Shown here piece after piece: positions 34,670 through 43,497 of a stretch of DNA of 64,000 bases. A program made the position numbers and the translations under genes. The notes under the pieces are model-generated. The model made no database searches. It had not been told where the DNA came from and worked only from the letters and a program-made list of their open reading frames with translations. The stretch is from an uncultured Draconibacterium sp. (GTDB lineage: Bacteria; Bacteroidota; Bacteroidia; Bacteroidales; Prolixibacteraceae), in the NCBI RefSeq assembly GCF_963676815.1, contig NZ_OY781365.1, forward strand, positions 5,304,501 to 5,368,500, written 5' to 3'. Each line of letters starts with the position of its first letter. Position 1 is the first letter of the stretch.

Positions 34670-35869
34670 TTAATGTTGGATGAATCGTTCCAACACGGCT
34701 TCTTCTTTCAATCCACAATACCAGTTGTACAATAAGCGAATTCCATCATCAATTTCAATTTGGTGTTGCCAGCCAAGTGCATGAAGCTTACTTACATCAG
34801 TAAGTTTTTGTAAGGTTCCGTCCGGTTTCGATTTGTTAAAATACAAATCACCTTTAAACCCAATTGTAGCTTTTATTTTGTTGGCAAGTTGACTAATACT
34901 AATATCTTTTCCGGTTCCGATATTAATATGGGTATTTCTTATTTCTGTTTTGCTGAAACCATTGGCACTAAGTTTCTGACTTTTCTTTTGCTTGTTCTTT
35001 TTAAAAACATCTTTAAGCTCTTTTGGTATTACATCTTCAAAATCAATGTTTTCCATAATAAATATGCAAGCATCTGCCATTTCTTCACTCCACAAAAACT
35101 CGCGCGAGGGAGTGCCGGTTCCCCAAATTTCTACTGAATATTGGCCATGCATACTTCCCGGAGTAGGAGCAATGCCATATTTTTCTAAAACCGTAAGAAT
35201 CTCTTTTTTATCTGAATTGCCGTCCACACCATCAATCGGGCGTTTATTCAAATCGTATTGAATAGCTTTCCAGTTTTTTTCTTCAAGACATTTACCCAGA
35301 TGTATTTTTCTGATTAAAGCAGGCAAAACGTGACTTTTTTCGAGATCGAAATTGTCGTTAGGGCCATACAAATTAGTTGGCATAACTGAAACAAAATTGG
35401 TTCCGTATTGCAAATTGTAACTTTCGCATAGTTTTATGCCGGCTATTTTGGCTATCGCATAAGGTTCGTTAGTATATTCTAACGGAGAAGTTAACAGGAA
35501 TTCTTCTTTCATAGGTTGTGGTGTCTCACGCGGATAAATACAAGTACTTCCCAGGAAAAGCAGCTTTTTTACATCGTATAAATAAGCGTAGTGAATTACG
35601 TTATTCTGTATCATCAGGTTTTCATAAATAAACTGCGCGCGATAGTTGTTATTGGCCGATATTCCTCCAACTCTGGCAGCTGCAAGTATCACGTACTCGG
35701 GCTGTTCTGTTGCAAAGAAGTTTTTAACGGAAGCAGCATCTATCAAATCAAGATTTTCAGAAGTTTTACCAATTAAATTCTCATATCCTTTTGATTTGAG
35801 GGTTTTCCAAATTGCCGAACCAACCAATCCTTTATGACCCGCAATGTATATTTTCGAATTTTTATTCAT
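34670..35869 (-). CDS. fcl: GDP-L-fucose synthase
   Basis: A 399-residue short-chain dehydrogenase/reductase that epimerises and reduces GDP-4-keto-6-deoxymannose to GDP-L-fucose. It has the NADP-binding GHKGLVGSAI motif, the catalytic Ser in GSTCIYP and the YAIAK Tyr/Lys pair. MPTNLYGPNDNF and KPDGTLQKL are diagnostic of the family. It is about 80 residues longer than E. coli Fcl, with extra segments around residues 195-245 and 285-320; similar inserts occur in other Bacteroidota enzymes. The start is ATG 35869 (MNKNSKIYIAG). It is the last gene of the minus-strand polysaccharide locus and follows gmd, its substrate supplier. Confidence 0.93.
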   Translation of the reverse strand: MNKNSKIYIAGHKGLVGSAIWKTLKSKGYENLIGKTSENLDLIDAASVKNFFATEQPEYVILAAARVGGISANNNYRAQFIYENLMIQNNVIHYAYLYDVKKLLFLGSTCIYPRETPQPMKEEFLLTSPLEYTNEPYAIAKIAGIKLCESYNLQYGTNFVSVMPTNLYGPNDNFDLEKSHVLPALIRKIHLGKCLEEKNWKAIQYDLNKRPIDGVDGNSDKKEILTVLEKYGIAPTPGSMHGQYSVEIWGTGTPSREFLWSEEMADACIFIMENIDFEDVIPKELKDVFKKNKQKKSQKLSANGFSKTEIRNTHINIGTGKDISISQLANKIKATIGFKGDLYFNKSKPDGTLQKLTDVSKLHALGWQHQIEIDDGIRLLYNWYCGLKEEAVLERFIQH

Positions 35870-35935
35870 ACTGGAAGTATCAAACGTTGATATCAATTAG
35901 GTAAATTATGAATTCATTAGTTAACACCAACACTA

Positions 35936-37090
35936 TCATTCAAAATAATTTAAGGTGTTAAAACCCGCGCCTTTTAAATGATGATCTTTTTTCATCAAAT
36001 TTACATCACTGCTCATCATATCTGCTATCAAAGCATTTAAATCATATTCCGGTTCCCAACCCAAAATATTTTTTGCTTTTGATGCATCACCAATTAACAA
36101 ATCTACTTCAGTTGGGCGAAAATAAGCCGGTTCCACACCCACAACCTGTTCATTTTTTATAGCACGCAATCGAATCGTTTCAAGATGTTCTTCTCCAACT
36201 TTTTCGATGAATATTTTCTCGTCTACTCCGGTAAGCAAACCCTGTTCATGCTTATCTTTTCCGTAAAAAGAGATCTCCAATCCAATTTCGTCTGCTGCCT
36301 GAATAATAAAGTTTCTGATGGTTGTTGTAATTCCTGTGGCGATAACGTAATCATCCGGAATATCTTGTTGTAAAACCAGATACATCGCTTTTACATAATC
36401 TTTTGCATGCCCCCAGTCGCGTTGACTACTTACATTCCCCATATAAACGGTTTGTTGTAAGTTTAGTGCAATACGGCTCAGTGCCCTGGTAATTTTCCGG
36501 GTAACAAAAGTTTCTCCTCTTATTGGGCTCTCGTGATTAAACAGTATTCCGTTACTGGCATGCATGTTATACGCCTCGCGGTAATTTACTGTAATCCAGT
36601 AGGCATATAATTTTGCAACAGCATAAGGCGAACGCGGGTAAAATGGCGTGCTTTCCGATTGTGGCACCGCCTGAACCAAACCATACAGTTCGGAAGTTGA
36701 GGCCTGGTAAATTCGGGTCTTGTCCGTCATATTAAGCAGGCGAACAGCTTCCAGAATTCGCAAAGTTCCTAATCCGTCAGCATTCCCGGTATATTCCGGT
36801 ATTTCAAAACTTACTTTTACATGACTCATGGCTGCCAGGTTGTATATTTCATCGGGCTGAACCTCCTGAATGATTTTCGTGAGATTCATAGAATCGGTCA
36901 TATCTCCGTAATGCAGAATCAGGTTTCGGTTTTCCGTAAACGGATCCTGATAAAGATGGTCAATTCTTTCGGTATTAAACATTGATGCACGGCGTTTAAT
37001 ACCATGAACGACATAACCTTTTTTTATTAAAAATTCGGCAAGGTAGGCACCGTCCTGGCCAGTGATTCCGGTTATTAATGCAGTTTTCAT
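35936..37090 (-). CDS. gmd: GDP-mannose 4,6-dehydratase
   Basis: A 384-residue SDR enzyme converting GDP-mannose to GDP-4-keto-6-deoxymannose. The nucleotide motif GITGQDGAYLAEFL starts the protein. The catalytic Thr/Ser region is STSELYG, and YAVAKLYAYW provides the Tyr-Lys pair. RGETFVTRKITRAL and the C-terminal RPTEVDLLIGDASKAK are family signatures. Together with fcl it makes GDP-L-fucose for the polysaccharide. A gap of about 200 bases precedes it, with small dyads (ACTCATT/AATGAGT at 37141-37159), so gmd-fcl may have its own promoter. Confidence 0.96.
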   Translation of the reverse strand: MKTALITGITGQDGAYLAEFLIKKGYVVHGIKRRASMFNTERIDHLYQDPFTENRNLILHYGDMTDSMNLTKIIQEVQPDEIYNLAAMSHVKVSFEIPEYTGNADGLGTLRILEAVRLLNMTDKTRIYQASTSELYGLVQAVPQSESTPFYPRSPYAVAKLYAYWITVNYREAYNMHASNGILFNHESPIRGETFVTRKITRALSRIALNLQQTVYMGNVSSQRDWGHAKDYVKAMYLVLQQDIPDDYVIATGITTTIRNFIIQAADEIGLEISFYGKDKHEQGLLTGVDEKIFIEKVGEEHLETIRLRAIKNEQVVGVEPAYFRPTEVDLLIGDASKAKNILGWEPEYDLNALIADMMSSDVNLMKKDHHLKGAGFNTLNYFE

Positions 37091-37299
37091 ATTTTTTAAA
37101 TTAATTTGTTTCTAATTGATAGTTATTGAGCAGATTATCAACTCATTTCGCCAATGAGTCGTGATTGATTATCAATAATCGTGGATATTTGATTGATGCT
37201 TTCCACAGCAAGAAAAGCGTACTTAGAACAGTCTGAATATTATATATTTAGATAATGTTAGAAATGTTTTATTAGAGACTAAAAACAGGCTCGAGGCAG

Positions 37300-38391
37300 T
37301 TAATTTGTTTTAACTGTTTTTGGTGATACAAACTGAACCCGACTAATGCTGAATGCTTTTACACCGGTTGCAGCCTTTAAAATTTTAATAAACTCTGTAT
37401 CTCGTTTCTCTTTCGTAAAATTCTCAGAACACCTTTTAAACGATTCCTGAGCCATTTTTTCACGATCAAAACCGGGCTTTACCAACGTTTGTATTGCATG
37501 GTTCAGCGATTGTATATTGCCCAGCTGATACGGAATTCCTGTTTTATTCGGGATGAAATAGTAATTGATAACAGATATGTCGCAGTAAATTATTGGTTTG
37601 TGCATTTGCATAGCCAATAACGACACCAATTGCCCTGAGGCGCCCACGTCCTTTTTTAACGGAACGATTACGCCGAGAGCGTTCATTAATAGTTTATTGA
37701 ATTGTTTGTTGTCGGTGTCTTTATAAACCTTGACATTTGAAGGAATATCGCAAATATCCCTGTTTAATGCAGATGCAACAATTACAAAGTTTACCTCGGG
37801 ATTTTGCCTGATACTTTCAAGCAGTAATTGATAATCCCGATTACTGTAGCCTCCGCTAAAAATATAGTTCCCGTTTTTTAAATCAGCTTTATCAGGTAAA
37901 TTTTCCATTGAGCATGAAAACGGGATAAAATGAATAGGAGTGATTGCATACTTTTCATAAAATTTCACTTCGTTAGGCGACTGTACAATTAATGTAATTC
38001 GTTTCGACTTTAAGAAAAATTTCAGAAAATGATGAACGAATTTATTGGAGCTTAAATCGTGGAGATAAAAGTTATAAGAATATAAATGATAGTCTTTTCC
38101 GAGTAAAAAACCGAATAGTCGGGTAACCACAAAAAACGAATAATGCCCCCCGAAACAAAATACCGATTCATTTTTGAATTTAAACAGATTGAGGACTATT
38201 TTAAACAGGCATAAGAACTGCTCAATCACTACTCGGCTCTTGCTAAATATCTTATCCTTTTTATTCGATCTCCTGAAAAAATAGAAGGTATTTACACCAA
38301 ACTTTTCGCGTTTCAATCGTTCAATCAACGATTCTTTTTCCAGGTACTCGCTATAATAGTGAACAATGCGCGTGCTTGTTTTAACTTCCAT
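37300..38391 (-). CDS. glycosyltransferase, GT4-like
   Basis: A 363-residue GT-B fold glycosyltransferase. The C-terminal donor-binding half has GNYIFSGGYSNRDYQLLLES and the stretch VPLKKDVGASGQLVSLLAMQ, the latter occupying the place of the family's EGxxxxxxEAMA motif. The N-terminal acceptor half is Lys/Phe-rich. No membrane-spanning helix is certain. It is in the distal part of the polysaccharide locus, after the HAD gene. The donor and linkage are unknown; it is likely one of the chain-building enzymes. The start is ATG 38391; a TTG extends the frame by two codons only. Confidence 0.75.
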   Translation of the reverse strand: MEVKTSTRIVHYYSEYLEKESLIERLKREKFGVNTFYFFRRSNKKDKIFSKSRVVIEQFLCLFKIVLNLFKFKNESVFCFGGHYSFFVVTRLFGFLLGKDYHLYSYNFYLHDLSSNKFVHHFLKFFLKSKRITLIVQSPNEVKFYEKYAITPIHFIPFSCSMENLPDKADLKNGNYIFSGGYSNRDYQLLLESIRQNPEVNFVIVASALNRDICDIPSNVKVYKDTDNKQFNKLLMNALGVIVPLKKDVGASGQLVSLLAMQMHKPIIYCDISVINYYFIPNKTGIPYQLGNIQSLNHAIQTLVKPGFDREKMAQESFKRCSENFTKEKRDTEFIKILKAATGVKAFSISRVQFVSPKTVKTN

Positions 38392-38452
38392 AATCAAAAA
38401 GGTGTATGAATATTAGGATTCACTCAGAACAGTCATTAATAAGGCTTTCTGA

Positions 38453-38827
38453 TTAAATTGTTAACTGTTTTATTTCTTTTTCAGCATCCTGGTTTTTCGA
38501 CATGATATTGTAAAGCTTTTCCCAATCCGGAAGACCCAATAAATTTCGGTCGTCGATATACAAATCGGCATAAATCTTCCGGCTGTAGGTATTATCAAAT
38601 TCTTCGCCTTCAAAATTATTATTTACAGCATGAAAGATTAGTTCTCTTTCGCGACAGAATTCTACTGCTTTTTCGAGGTCTTTACCCGAACGATACGACC
38701 ATAGAATAAGTTTGTGACCTCTTTGCTGAAATATTTTCAACGTTTTTATTGCAAACGGAATTTCTTTACCAATCGACGGATATTTGTGTTTTACAATGGT
38801 GCCGTCAAAATCAACTGCTATAATCAT
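38453..38827 (-). CDS. BT0820-type HAD phosphatase
   Basis: A 124-residue minimal HAD-superfamily hydrolase. Motif I DFDGTIV (nucleophile Asp6, acid Asp8) is at the N-terminus, motif II is in LILWSYRSG, and the acidic motif DLYIDDRNL is at about residues 88-96. No cap domain is present. Members of this small family occur in Bacteroidota polysaccharide loci. Dephosphorylation of a sugar phosphate or a lipid-linked intermediate is a reasonable guess; the substrate is not known. It lies 35 bases downstream of wzc. Confidence 0.85.
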   Translation of the reverse strand: MIIAVDFDGTIVKHKYPSIGKEIPFAIKTLKIFQQRGHKLILWSYRSGKDLEKAVEFCRERELIFHAVNNNFEGEEFDNTYSRKIYADLYIDDRNLLGLPDWEKLYNIMSKNQDAEKEIKQLTI

Positions 38828-38862
38828 ATGTGTGTATTTATGTTGCTTACATTAATGAGCAA

Positions 38863-41217
38863 TCAAGCTATGCTCATTTTGTGTTTATATTCTCCATAGC
38901 CTTTCTTCCAGTATTTGTTACCATAACCGTAGCCACGGTCGGGCGCTTCGTTTATTAAAATGGCCGATCTTTCAATTTTATTGAACTCAACCGTTTTATT
39001 AATCTGCTTAATTTGCTCTTTGTGGCTGTGGTTTATTCTTAAAATAAAAAGGCTAACATCCGAGAAACGACTTGTAAGAACCGCATCGGGCACCAGTAGA
39101 AGGGGAGCGTTGTCGATTATTATATAATCGAATACTTTTCGTGCCCGATTTATCAAATTTTCAAATTTTACACTGTCAATCAAATCCGAAGGATTTTTAG
39201 GAATAGGACCTGCCTGAATGAAATACAGATTTTCGATAGAAGTTGCCGAAAGAATTTCTTCGTAACTTTTTTCGCCAGCAAAGTAATTGCTCAGTCCGTC
39301 GGTTTCGTCCACTCCCAGGTAATTGTGTAAAGTTGGTTTGTGCAAATCGGCTCCAATTAATAGTACCTTCTTTTTCGTTTTTGTTAAAATAGCCGAGAAA
39401 TTAGAAGAGATAAATGATTTTCCTTCGCCCGGAATGAGCGAGTTTATTGAAACCACTTTTGAGCCGGGACGTTCTAAAATCGCATTTAAATTTGATTTTA
39501 CCCCTCTGAACGATTCTGCAATACCGGATCGTGGATGATGAATTACCGGTAGTTTTACTTTGTATTTGTGTTGTATAATCCCATCCAGAACCGGGATTCG
39601 GCTTTCTTTCTCAATTTCTTCGCGAGTTTCAATTTTATTGTTGAAAAAGCTTAGCAGAGTGATGATGATAAACGGAATAGCAAAACCTCCAACAAAGCCA
39701 GCACCCACGTTTTTTACCATATTTGGACCAGTTTGAACTGCAGCTTCTACCAGCGCCTCGTCAATTACCTGAACTTCAGGAGCAATTGATGCCTTGGTAA
39801 TTGATGCTTCCGCCTTTTTTTGTAACATATAAGTATACAACTCATTGTTCAGGTCGAATTCGCGCTGAATACCAATCAGTTTCTTTTCAGTCTCGGGCAA
39901 TTTTTTCAATCGGCTTTGAATGGAAGTGTAGCGTTCTTGCATACTTTCCTTCTTCGAAATGGTGGCTTTCAATTGGTTTTTTAACGTCTCTTCAAGGCCA
40001 TCGCGTGTAACTTTTATTTCTTTTTCAATTACAATCAGCGTTGGGTTTTTATCTTGCACACTGTACGAGAGTACTTCGCGCCGACTGTACAAATCCATCA
40101 GTTTGGCTAACATTCCGTTCAGGTTCTGATCGGTAATGCCTATGACAGAAGGATTTACCATCTCTTCAATCTTCTTCGAATTATCAAGGTATTGTTGCAA
40201 GTCGGTGTAGTAATCAATTTGCAGTTGCGTTAAATACTGTTCCTGTTCAATTTCTTCCAGTTTCTCGTAAATTAACTGTGCTTCCTGTCCCAGGTTCATT
40301 ACCTGGTTGTTTTTGCGGTAATTACTAAATTTCTCTTCGGCAGTACCGAGCGAAGATTTTATTCTTGCCAGCTGTGAATCGATGAATTTAACCGAGTTCT
40401 CTGAATTCTCGTTCTTGTTTTCCATACCGAAATCGATAAATACTCTGTTCAATTCATTTATGAAATCGGCTTCTTTGTAAGGCTTTTCTCCTTCAATCGA
40501 TATTGAAATTAGATCGGAGTTAAGATCCACCAATTCAATTTTTGTTTTTGCAAGGTATTGTGTGGTAAGCGTATTTATATCGTTGAATCTCAGCAAATAT
40601 TTCTGACCTGTTTTTCCATCGCCTTTAGTGATTGTAAAATTGAAAAACTCGTTGTAATAAGGCTCTCCAAATTTTTGTGTAGTTTCAATAGCAATGGTTT
40701 GCAGCGGCCCGTTTTGATGGGTGGTACCTTCTGCTTTAATGCTGTATTTCCGGTCGTTCAGAGCAATAATTTCAATTGTGGTATTTTGTGCATTAATGCC
40801 ATTAGGCGGCACTTTTAACTCAAACGGTGGTTGTTTATAAAGCTCGGCATCATACAACAATTCTTTGCGATACCATGAGGTTTCCCAGTTTAAATTTTTT
40901 AATGCCTTTCGGTACAAAGTATACGACTTTAAAATCCCAATTTGGTTTTCAATGTTCGCCTTTTTTCCCATGGCCATAATCGGATTATTTGACGAAAAAA
41001 CTGCACTCAGCGAGTTGTCGTCTTTCTTAATCAAAATCCGACTTTGTACTTTGTATGTGTTTGGCGAGTTCAGGTAAATGTAGTAACCTGCAGCAACTCC
41101 CAAAGCACACAGCACAACAAACCATGGCCATTTTTTTATGTATTTTAAAAAGACATTCTTTGTCTCTTTCTTCTCATGCGAATCAATTAGACTTATAATT
41201 TCTTCAATTTTCTCCAT
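38863..41217 (-). CDS. wzc: polysaccharide co-polymerase and BY-kinase (Wzc-like)
   Basis: A 784-residue fusion of a Wzz-type chain-length regulator and a bacterial tyrosine autokinase. An N-terminal membrane segment (WPWFVVLCALGVAAGYYIYL) is followed by a periplasmic coiled-coil region (about 55-500) and a second membrane segment (GAGFVGGFAIPFIIITLL). The cytosolic kinase has Walker A IPGEGKSFISSN, Walker A' LIGADLHKPTLH and Walker B YIIIDNAPLLLVPD. The C-terminal tail is a tyrosine cluster, RGYGYGNKYWKKGYGEYK, the usual autophosphorylation site. It controls polymer length and export together with the Wza gene directly upstream. A cognate tyrosine phosphatase is not visible here; the downstream HAD protein belongs to another family. 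Confidence 0.96.
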   Translation of the reverse strand: MEKIEEIISLIDSHEKKETKNVFLKYIKKWPWFVVLCALGVAAGYYIYLNSPNTYKVQSRILIKKDDNSLSAVFSSNNPIMAMGKKANIENQIGILKSYTLYRKALKNLNWETSWYRKELLYDAELYKQPPFELKVPPNGINAQNTTIEIIALNDRKYSIKAEGTTHQNGPLQTIAIETTQKFGEPYYNEFFNFTITKGDGKTGQKYLLRFNDINTLTTQYLAKTKIELVDLNSDLISISIEGEKPYKEADFINELNRVFIDFGMENKNENSENSVKFIDSQLARIKSSLGTAEEKFSNYRKNNQVMNLGQEAQLIYEKLEEIEQEQYLTQLQIDYYTDLQQYLDNSKKIEEMVNPSVIGITDQNLNGMLAKLMDLYSRREVLSYSVQDKNPTLIVIEKEIKVTRDGLEETLKNQLKATISKKESMQERYTSIQSRLKKLPETEKKLIGIQREFDLNNELYTYMLQKKAEASITKASIAPEVQVIDEALVEAAVQTGPNMVKNVGAGFVGGFAIPFIIITLLSFFNNKIETREEIEKESRIPVLDGIIQHKYKVKLPVIHHPRSGIAESFRGVKSNLNAILERPGSKVVSINSLIPGEGKSFISSNFSAILTKTKKKVLLIGADLHKPTLHNYLGVDETDGLSNYFAGEKSYEEILSATSIENLYFIQAGPIPKNPSDLIDSVKFENLINRARKVFDYIIIDNAPLLLVPDAVLTSRFSDVSLFILRINHSHKEQIKQINKTVEFNKIERSAILINEAPDRGYGYGNKYWKKGYGEYKHKMSIA

Positions 41218-41229
41218 AACTTTTAACTT

Positions 41230-42021
41230 CTATAGATTCACTACTAATGCAACGGCAACAACTATAGTTGATATAGTTGATAAAATTTGTGTATAGGTAT
41301 CGCTTCGTTCACTTCTGCGTTTCAGTTTACTTGGTGGAATATAAATTACGTCGTTGGGTTGGAGAAAATAGGCTTCTGAAGCATAAATACTGTTGTCGTT
41401 AAGGTTTACATTAAGAGTTATTACCCGGTCTGCCTTATCGGTTCTTTTCACAACCACATCTTCAATATTGGCAAAAGTTGTAATTCCGTTTGCCATACTT
41501 AATGCATCAAGCAATGTTATTGTTCCTTCGTAGTTGTAGTATATTCCCGGATTAACAACTTCACCGATAATATTAACTTTATAGTTTAAGAATTTAACCT
41601 GAACTGTTGGCTCTTTTAGGTATTCAGTAGCTCTTTCTTTTAATCGCACCTGGGCTTCGTGTAGGGTAAGCCCTTCAAGATTAATTTCTCCCATTATTGG
41701 TAAGTTAATGGTTCCTTCTTCCGACACCATGTAACCATTAATGTATTGGCTCGATCTGGAACCGTACATTTGTTGAGTACCCGATGCAATTCCGCTGCCT
41801 TCGAGGCTGGGATTAAACAGTTTGTTTACTTCCGGATCAAGCGTTAGTACGCTTAAATATAAATTATCGAACGGTTGAATTCGATGGTCAGGAACAGATG
41901 TAGGGATATCGTAGTAAGTGTTCAAATCTTTTTTCTCTCTGAACATGGTAATGTCTCTTGTTGATACACAAGATGTAAACAGTAGCATTGCCAGAAAAAT
42001 GAGTAAATGTGTGTGTTTCAT
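41230..42021 (-). CDS. wza: outer-membrane polysaccharide export lipoprotein (Wza-like)
   Basis: A 263-residue lipoprotein. The signal peptide ends in the lipobox LLFTSC with Cys18. The polysaccharide biosynthesis/export domain follows (HRIQPFDNLYLSVLTLDPEV), with SLBB-type motifs (GEVVNPGIYYNYEGTITLLDAL) and a C-terminal hydrophobic helix (ILSTISTIVVAVALVVNL). Bacteroidota members are short and lack the long Wza barrel helix. It forms the exit channel with Wzc across the envelope. It is 12 bases from each neighbour, in the same operon. Confidence 0.95.
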   Translation of the reverse strand: MKHTHLLIFLAMLLFTSCVSTRDITMFREKKDLNTYYDIPTSVPDHRIQPFDNLYLSVLTLDPEVNKLFNPSLEGSGIASGTQQMYGSRSSQYINGYMVSEEGTINLPIMGEINLEGLTLHEAQVRLKERATEYLKEPTVQVKFLNYKVNIIGEVVNPGIYYNYEGTITLLDALSMANGITTFANIEDVVVKRTDKADRVITLNVNLNDNSIYASEAYFLQPNDVIYIPPSKLKRRSERSDTYTQILSTISTIVVAVALVVNL

Positions 42022-42032
42022 ATTATTTAATT

Positions 42033-43436
42033 TTATTGTCCGTTTCCGATAAAAATTACTCTAAAGGTTTTTAGGATAATTATAAAATCGAGTGCCAGCG
42101 ACCAGTTGTCGATGTATTCCATGTCCATTTCCATCCACCGTTTAAAGGATATGTTATTTCGCCCCGAAACTTGCCAAATGCATGTAATCCCGGGGTTTAT
42201 GCTGAGTCGGCGGGTGAGGTTTCTTTCGTACATTTTTACCTCGGAAGGAATTGGCGGCCGCGGACCAACAATCGACATGTCGCCCAGTAGTACATTAATA
42301 AACTGCGGTAATTCATCGAGCGATGTTTTTCGCAAAAATTTTCCGATTCGGGTAATTCTGGGGTCGTTTTTAATTTTAAAAATTGGGCCGTCCTGCTCAT
42401 TTAAGTCCATAATATCTTTTTGCAACTCCTCGGCATTGGTTACCATGGTTCTGAATTTTAGCAGCTTAAAATGGCGCCCGTGTTTTCCTACTCTAACCTG
42501 CTTAAACAATACTGGTCCTCCGTCATCAAGTTTGATAATCAGGCCTATTATCAGCATAAACGGCGACACACAAACCAGAATGAAAATGGTTAAAAAGAAA
42601 TCGATAGTTCCCTTTAGTTTTAAACCGAAGTAGTTTCCCGGAGTATTTCTGAATGACAGCAGGAATTGCCTGTTTATGTACGAAACGGCGGGTTTTAGTC
42701 CTCCAATGCTAAATACATTATTGTGAATATGGAAGATTACACCAATCTCGCGGCATAAATCAATGTGTTTTCGTATTCGTTTAGTTTCAAAATGCTGCTT
42801 GCAAAAAATAACTTCATCTACAATGTGATCATCAATTATTTTGGCAAAGTTCTTTTTTTCCGAAAAGAGAGGGAAAACACCGTCATATTTGAGTTTAACT
42901 TCCTTTGAATCTGTAATTATTCCCACAATATTATAACCCCATTCGCTGGTTTCGATTATTTGATCGATAAATGGAATTGAATCATCATCGGCAATAATCA
43001 TGATCAATCGAATGTTGAATCCTCTTTTTCGCAGGTATCTCATTATCGATCGGCCGATGACCTTTTGCCATGATAGTACAACGTGGTTAAGCAGGGCAAA
43101 CTTAAGTAGTACTGTTGTGCCTAAACTTTTAAATTCAAATAGTTCAACCAGCAGAATTAGGGCTGCTACGCCAATTAGTACCACCAAAACATATTTGTGA
43201 ATTATGGTGCGGTAGCGCTGAATCCTTGCCATGGTGCCCATCTCAAAAAACTCCAATAGCCCGAACCAAATTGGAGCCATGATAAAGGTTAAGACCATGT
43301 GCTCTTTATTGTGTAGCAGGTAATTAAGTGTTAGCGTTCCTGTTACCCAAAGTGTTAGGTAAAAACAGAGTATTGTTAATGCCACCTGAAAAATGACACT
43401 AACTCTTTCTAAAGCCGGTTCTCGTGATTTAATCAT
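42033..43436 (-). CDS. polyprenyl-phosphate sugar-1-phosphate transferase (WcaJ/WbaP-type)
   Basis: A 467-residue initiating transferase that loads the first sugar onto undecaprenyl phosphate. The N-terminal part has four to five membrane helices, followed by a CoA-binding-like Rossmann segment (GYNIVGIITDSKEVKLKYDG). After the membrane hairpin (FFLTIFILVCVSPFMLIIG) comes the catalytic domain: GPVLFKQVRVGKHGRHFKLL, KFRTM, DELPQF and VGPRPP, all signatures of the PHPT family. Which sugar it transfers cannot be told from the sequence; glucose is the most common. It is the committed step of the repeat-unit assembly in this locus. Confidence 0.93.
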   Translation of the reverse strand: MIKSREPALERVSVIFQVALTILCFYLTLWVTGTLTLNYLLHNKEHMVLTFIMAPIWFGLLEFFEMGTMARIQRYRTIIHKYVLVVLIGVAALILLVELFEFKSLGTTVLLKFALLNHVVLSWQKVIGRSIMRYLRKRGFNIRLIMIIADDDSIPFIDQIIETSEWGYNIVGIITDSKEVKLKYDGVFPLFSEKKNFAKIIDDHIVDEVIFCKQHFETKRIRKHIDLCREIGVIFHIHNNVFSIGGLKPAVSYINRQFLLSFRNTPGNYFGLKLKGTIDFFLTIFILVCVSPFMLIIGLIIKLDDGGPVLFKQVRVGKHGRHFKLLKFRTMVTNAEELQKDIMDLNEQDGPIFKIKNDPRITRIGKFLRKTSLDELPQFINVLLGDMSIVGPRPPIPSEVKMYERNLTRRLSINPGITCIWQVSGRNNISFKRWMEMDMEYIDNWSLALDFIIILKTFRVIFIGNGQ

Positions 43437-43497
43437 GATTAAAAATTTAAATGATGAAGGTTATTTTTGATAAAATCTATATTTTGAAATAGAGTTA

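Noticed and set aside
35591..35837. Short plus-strand frames inside fcl
   Set aside because: Shadows of the minus-strand gene with no start context; fcl motifs account for the DNA.
42106..42633. A 175-codon plus-strand frame within the sugar transferase gene
   Set aside because: Antisense to the conserved PHPT catalytic motifs; contains no domain of its own.
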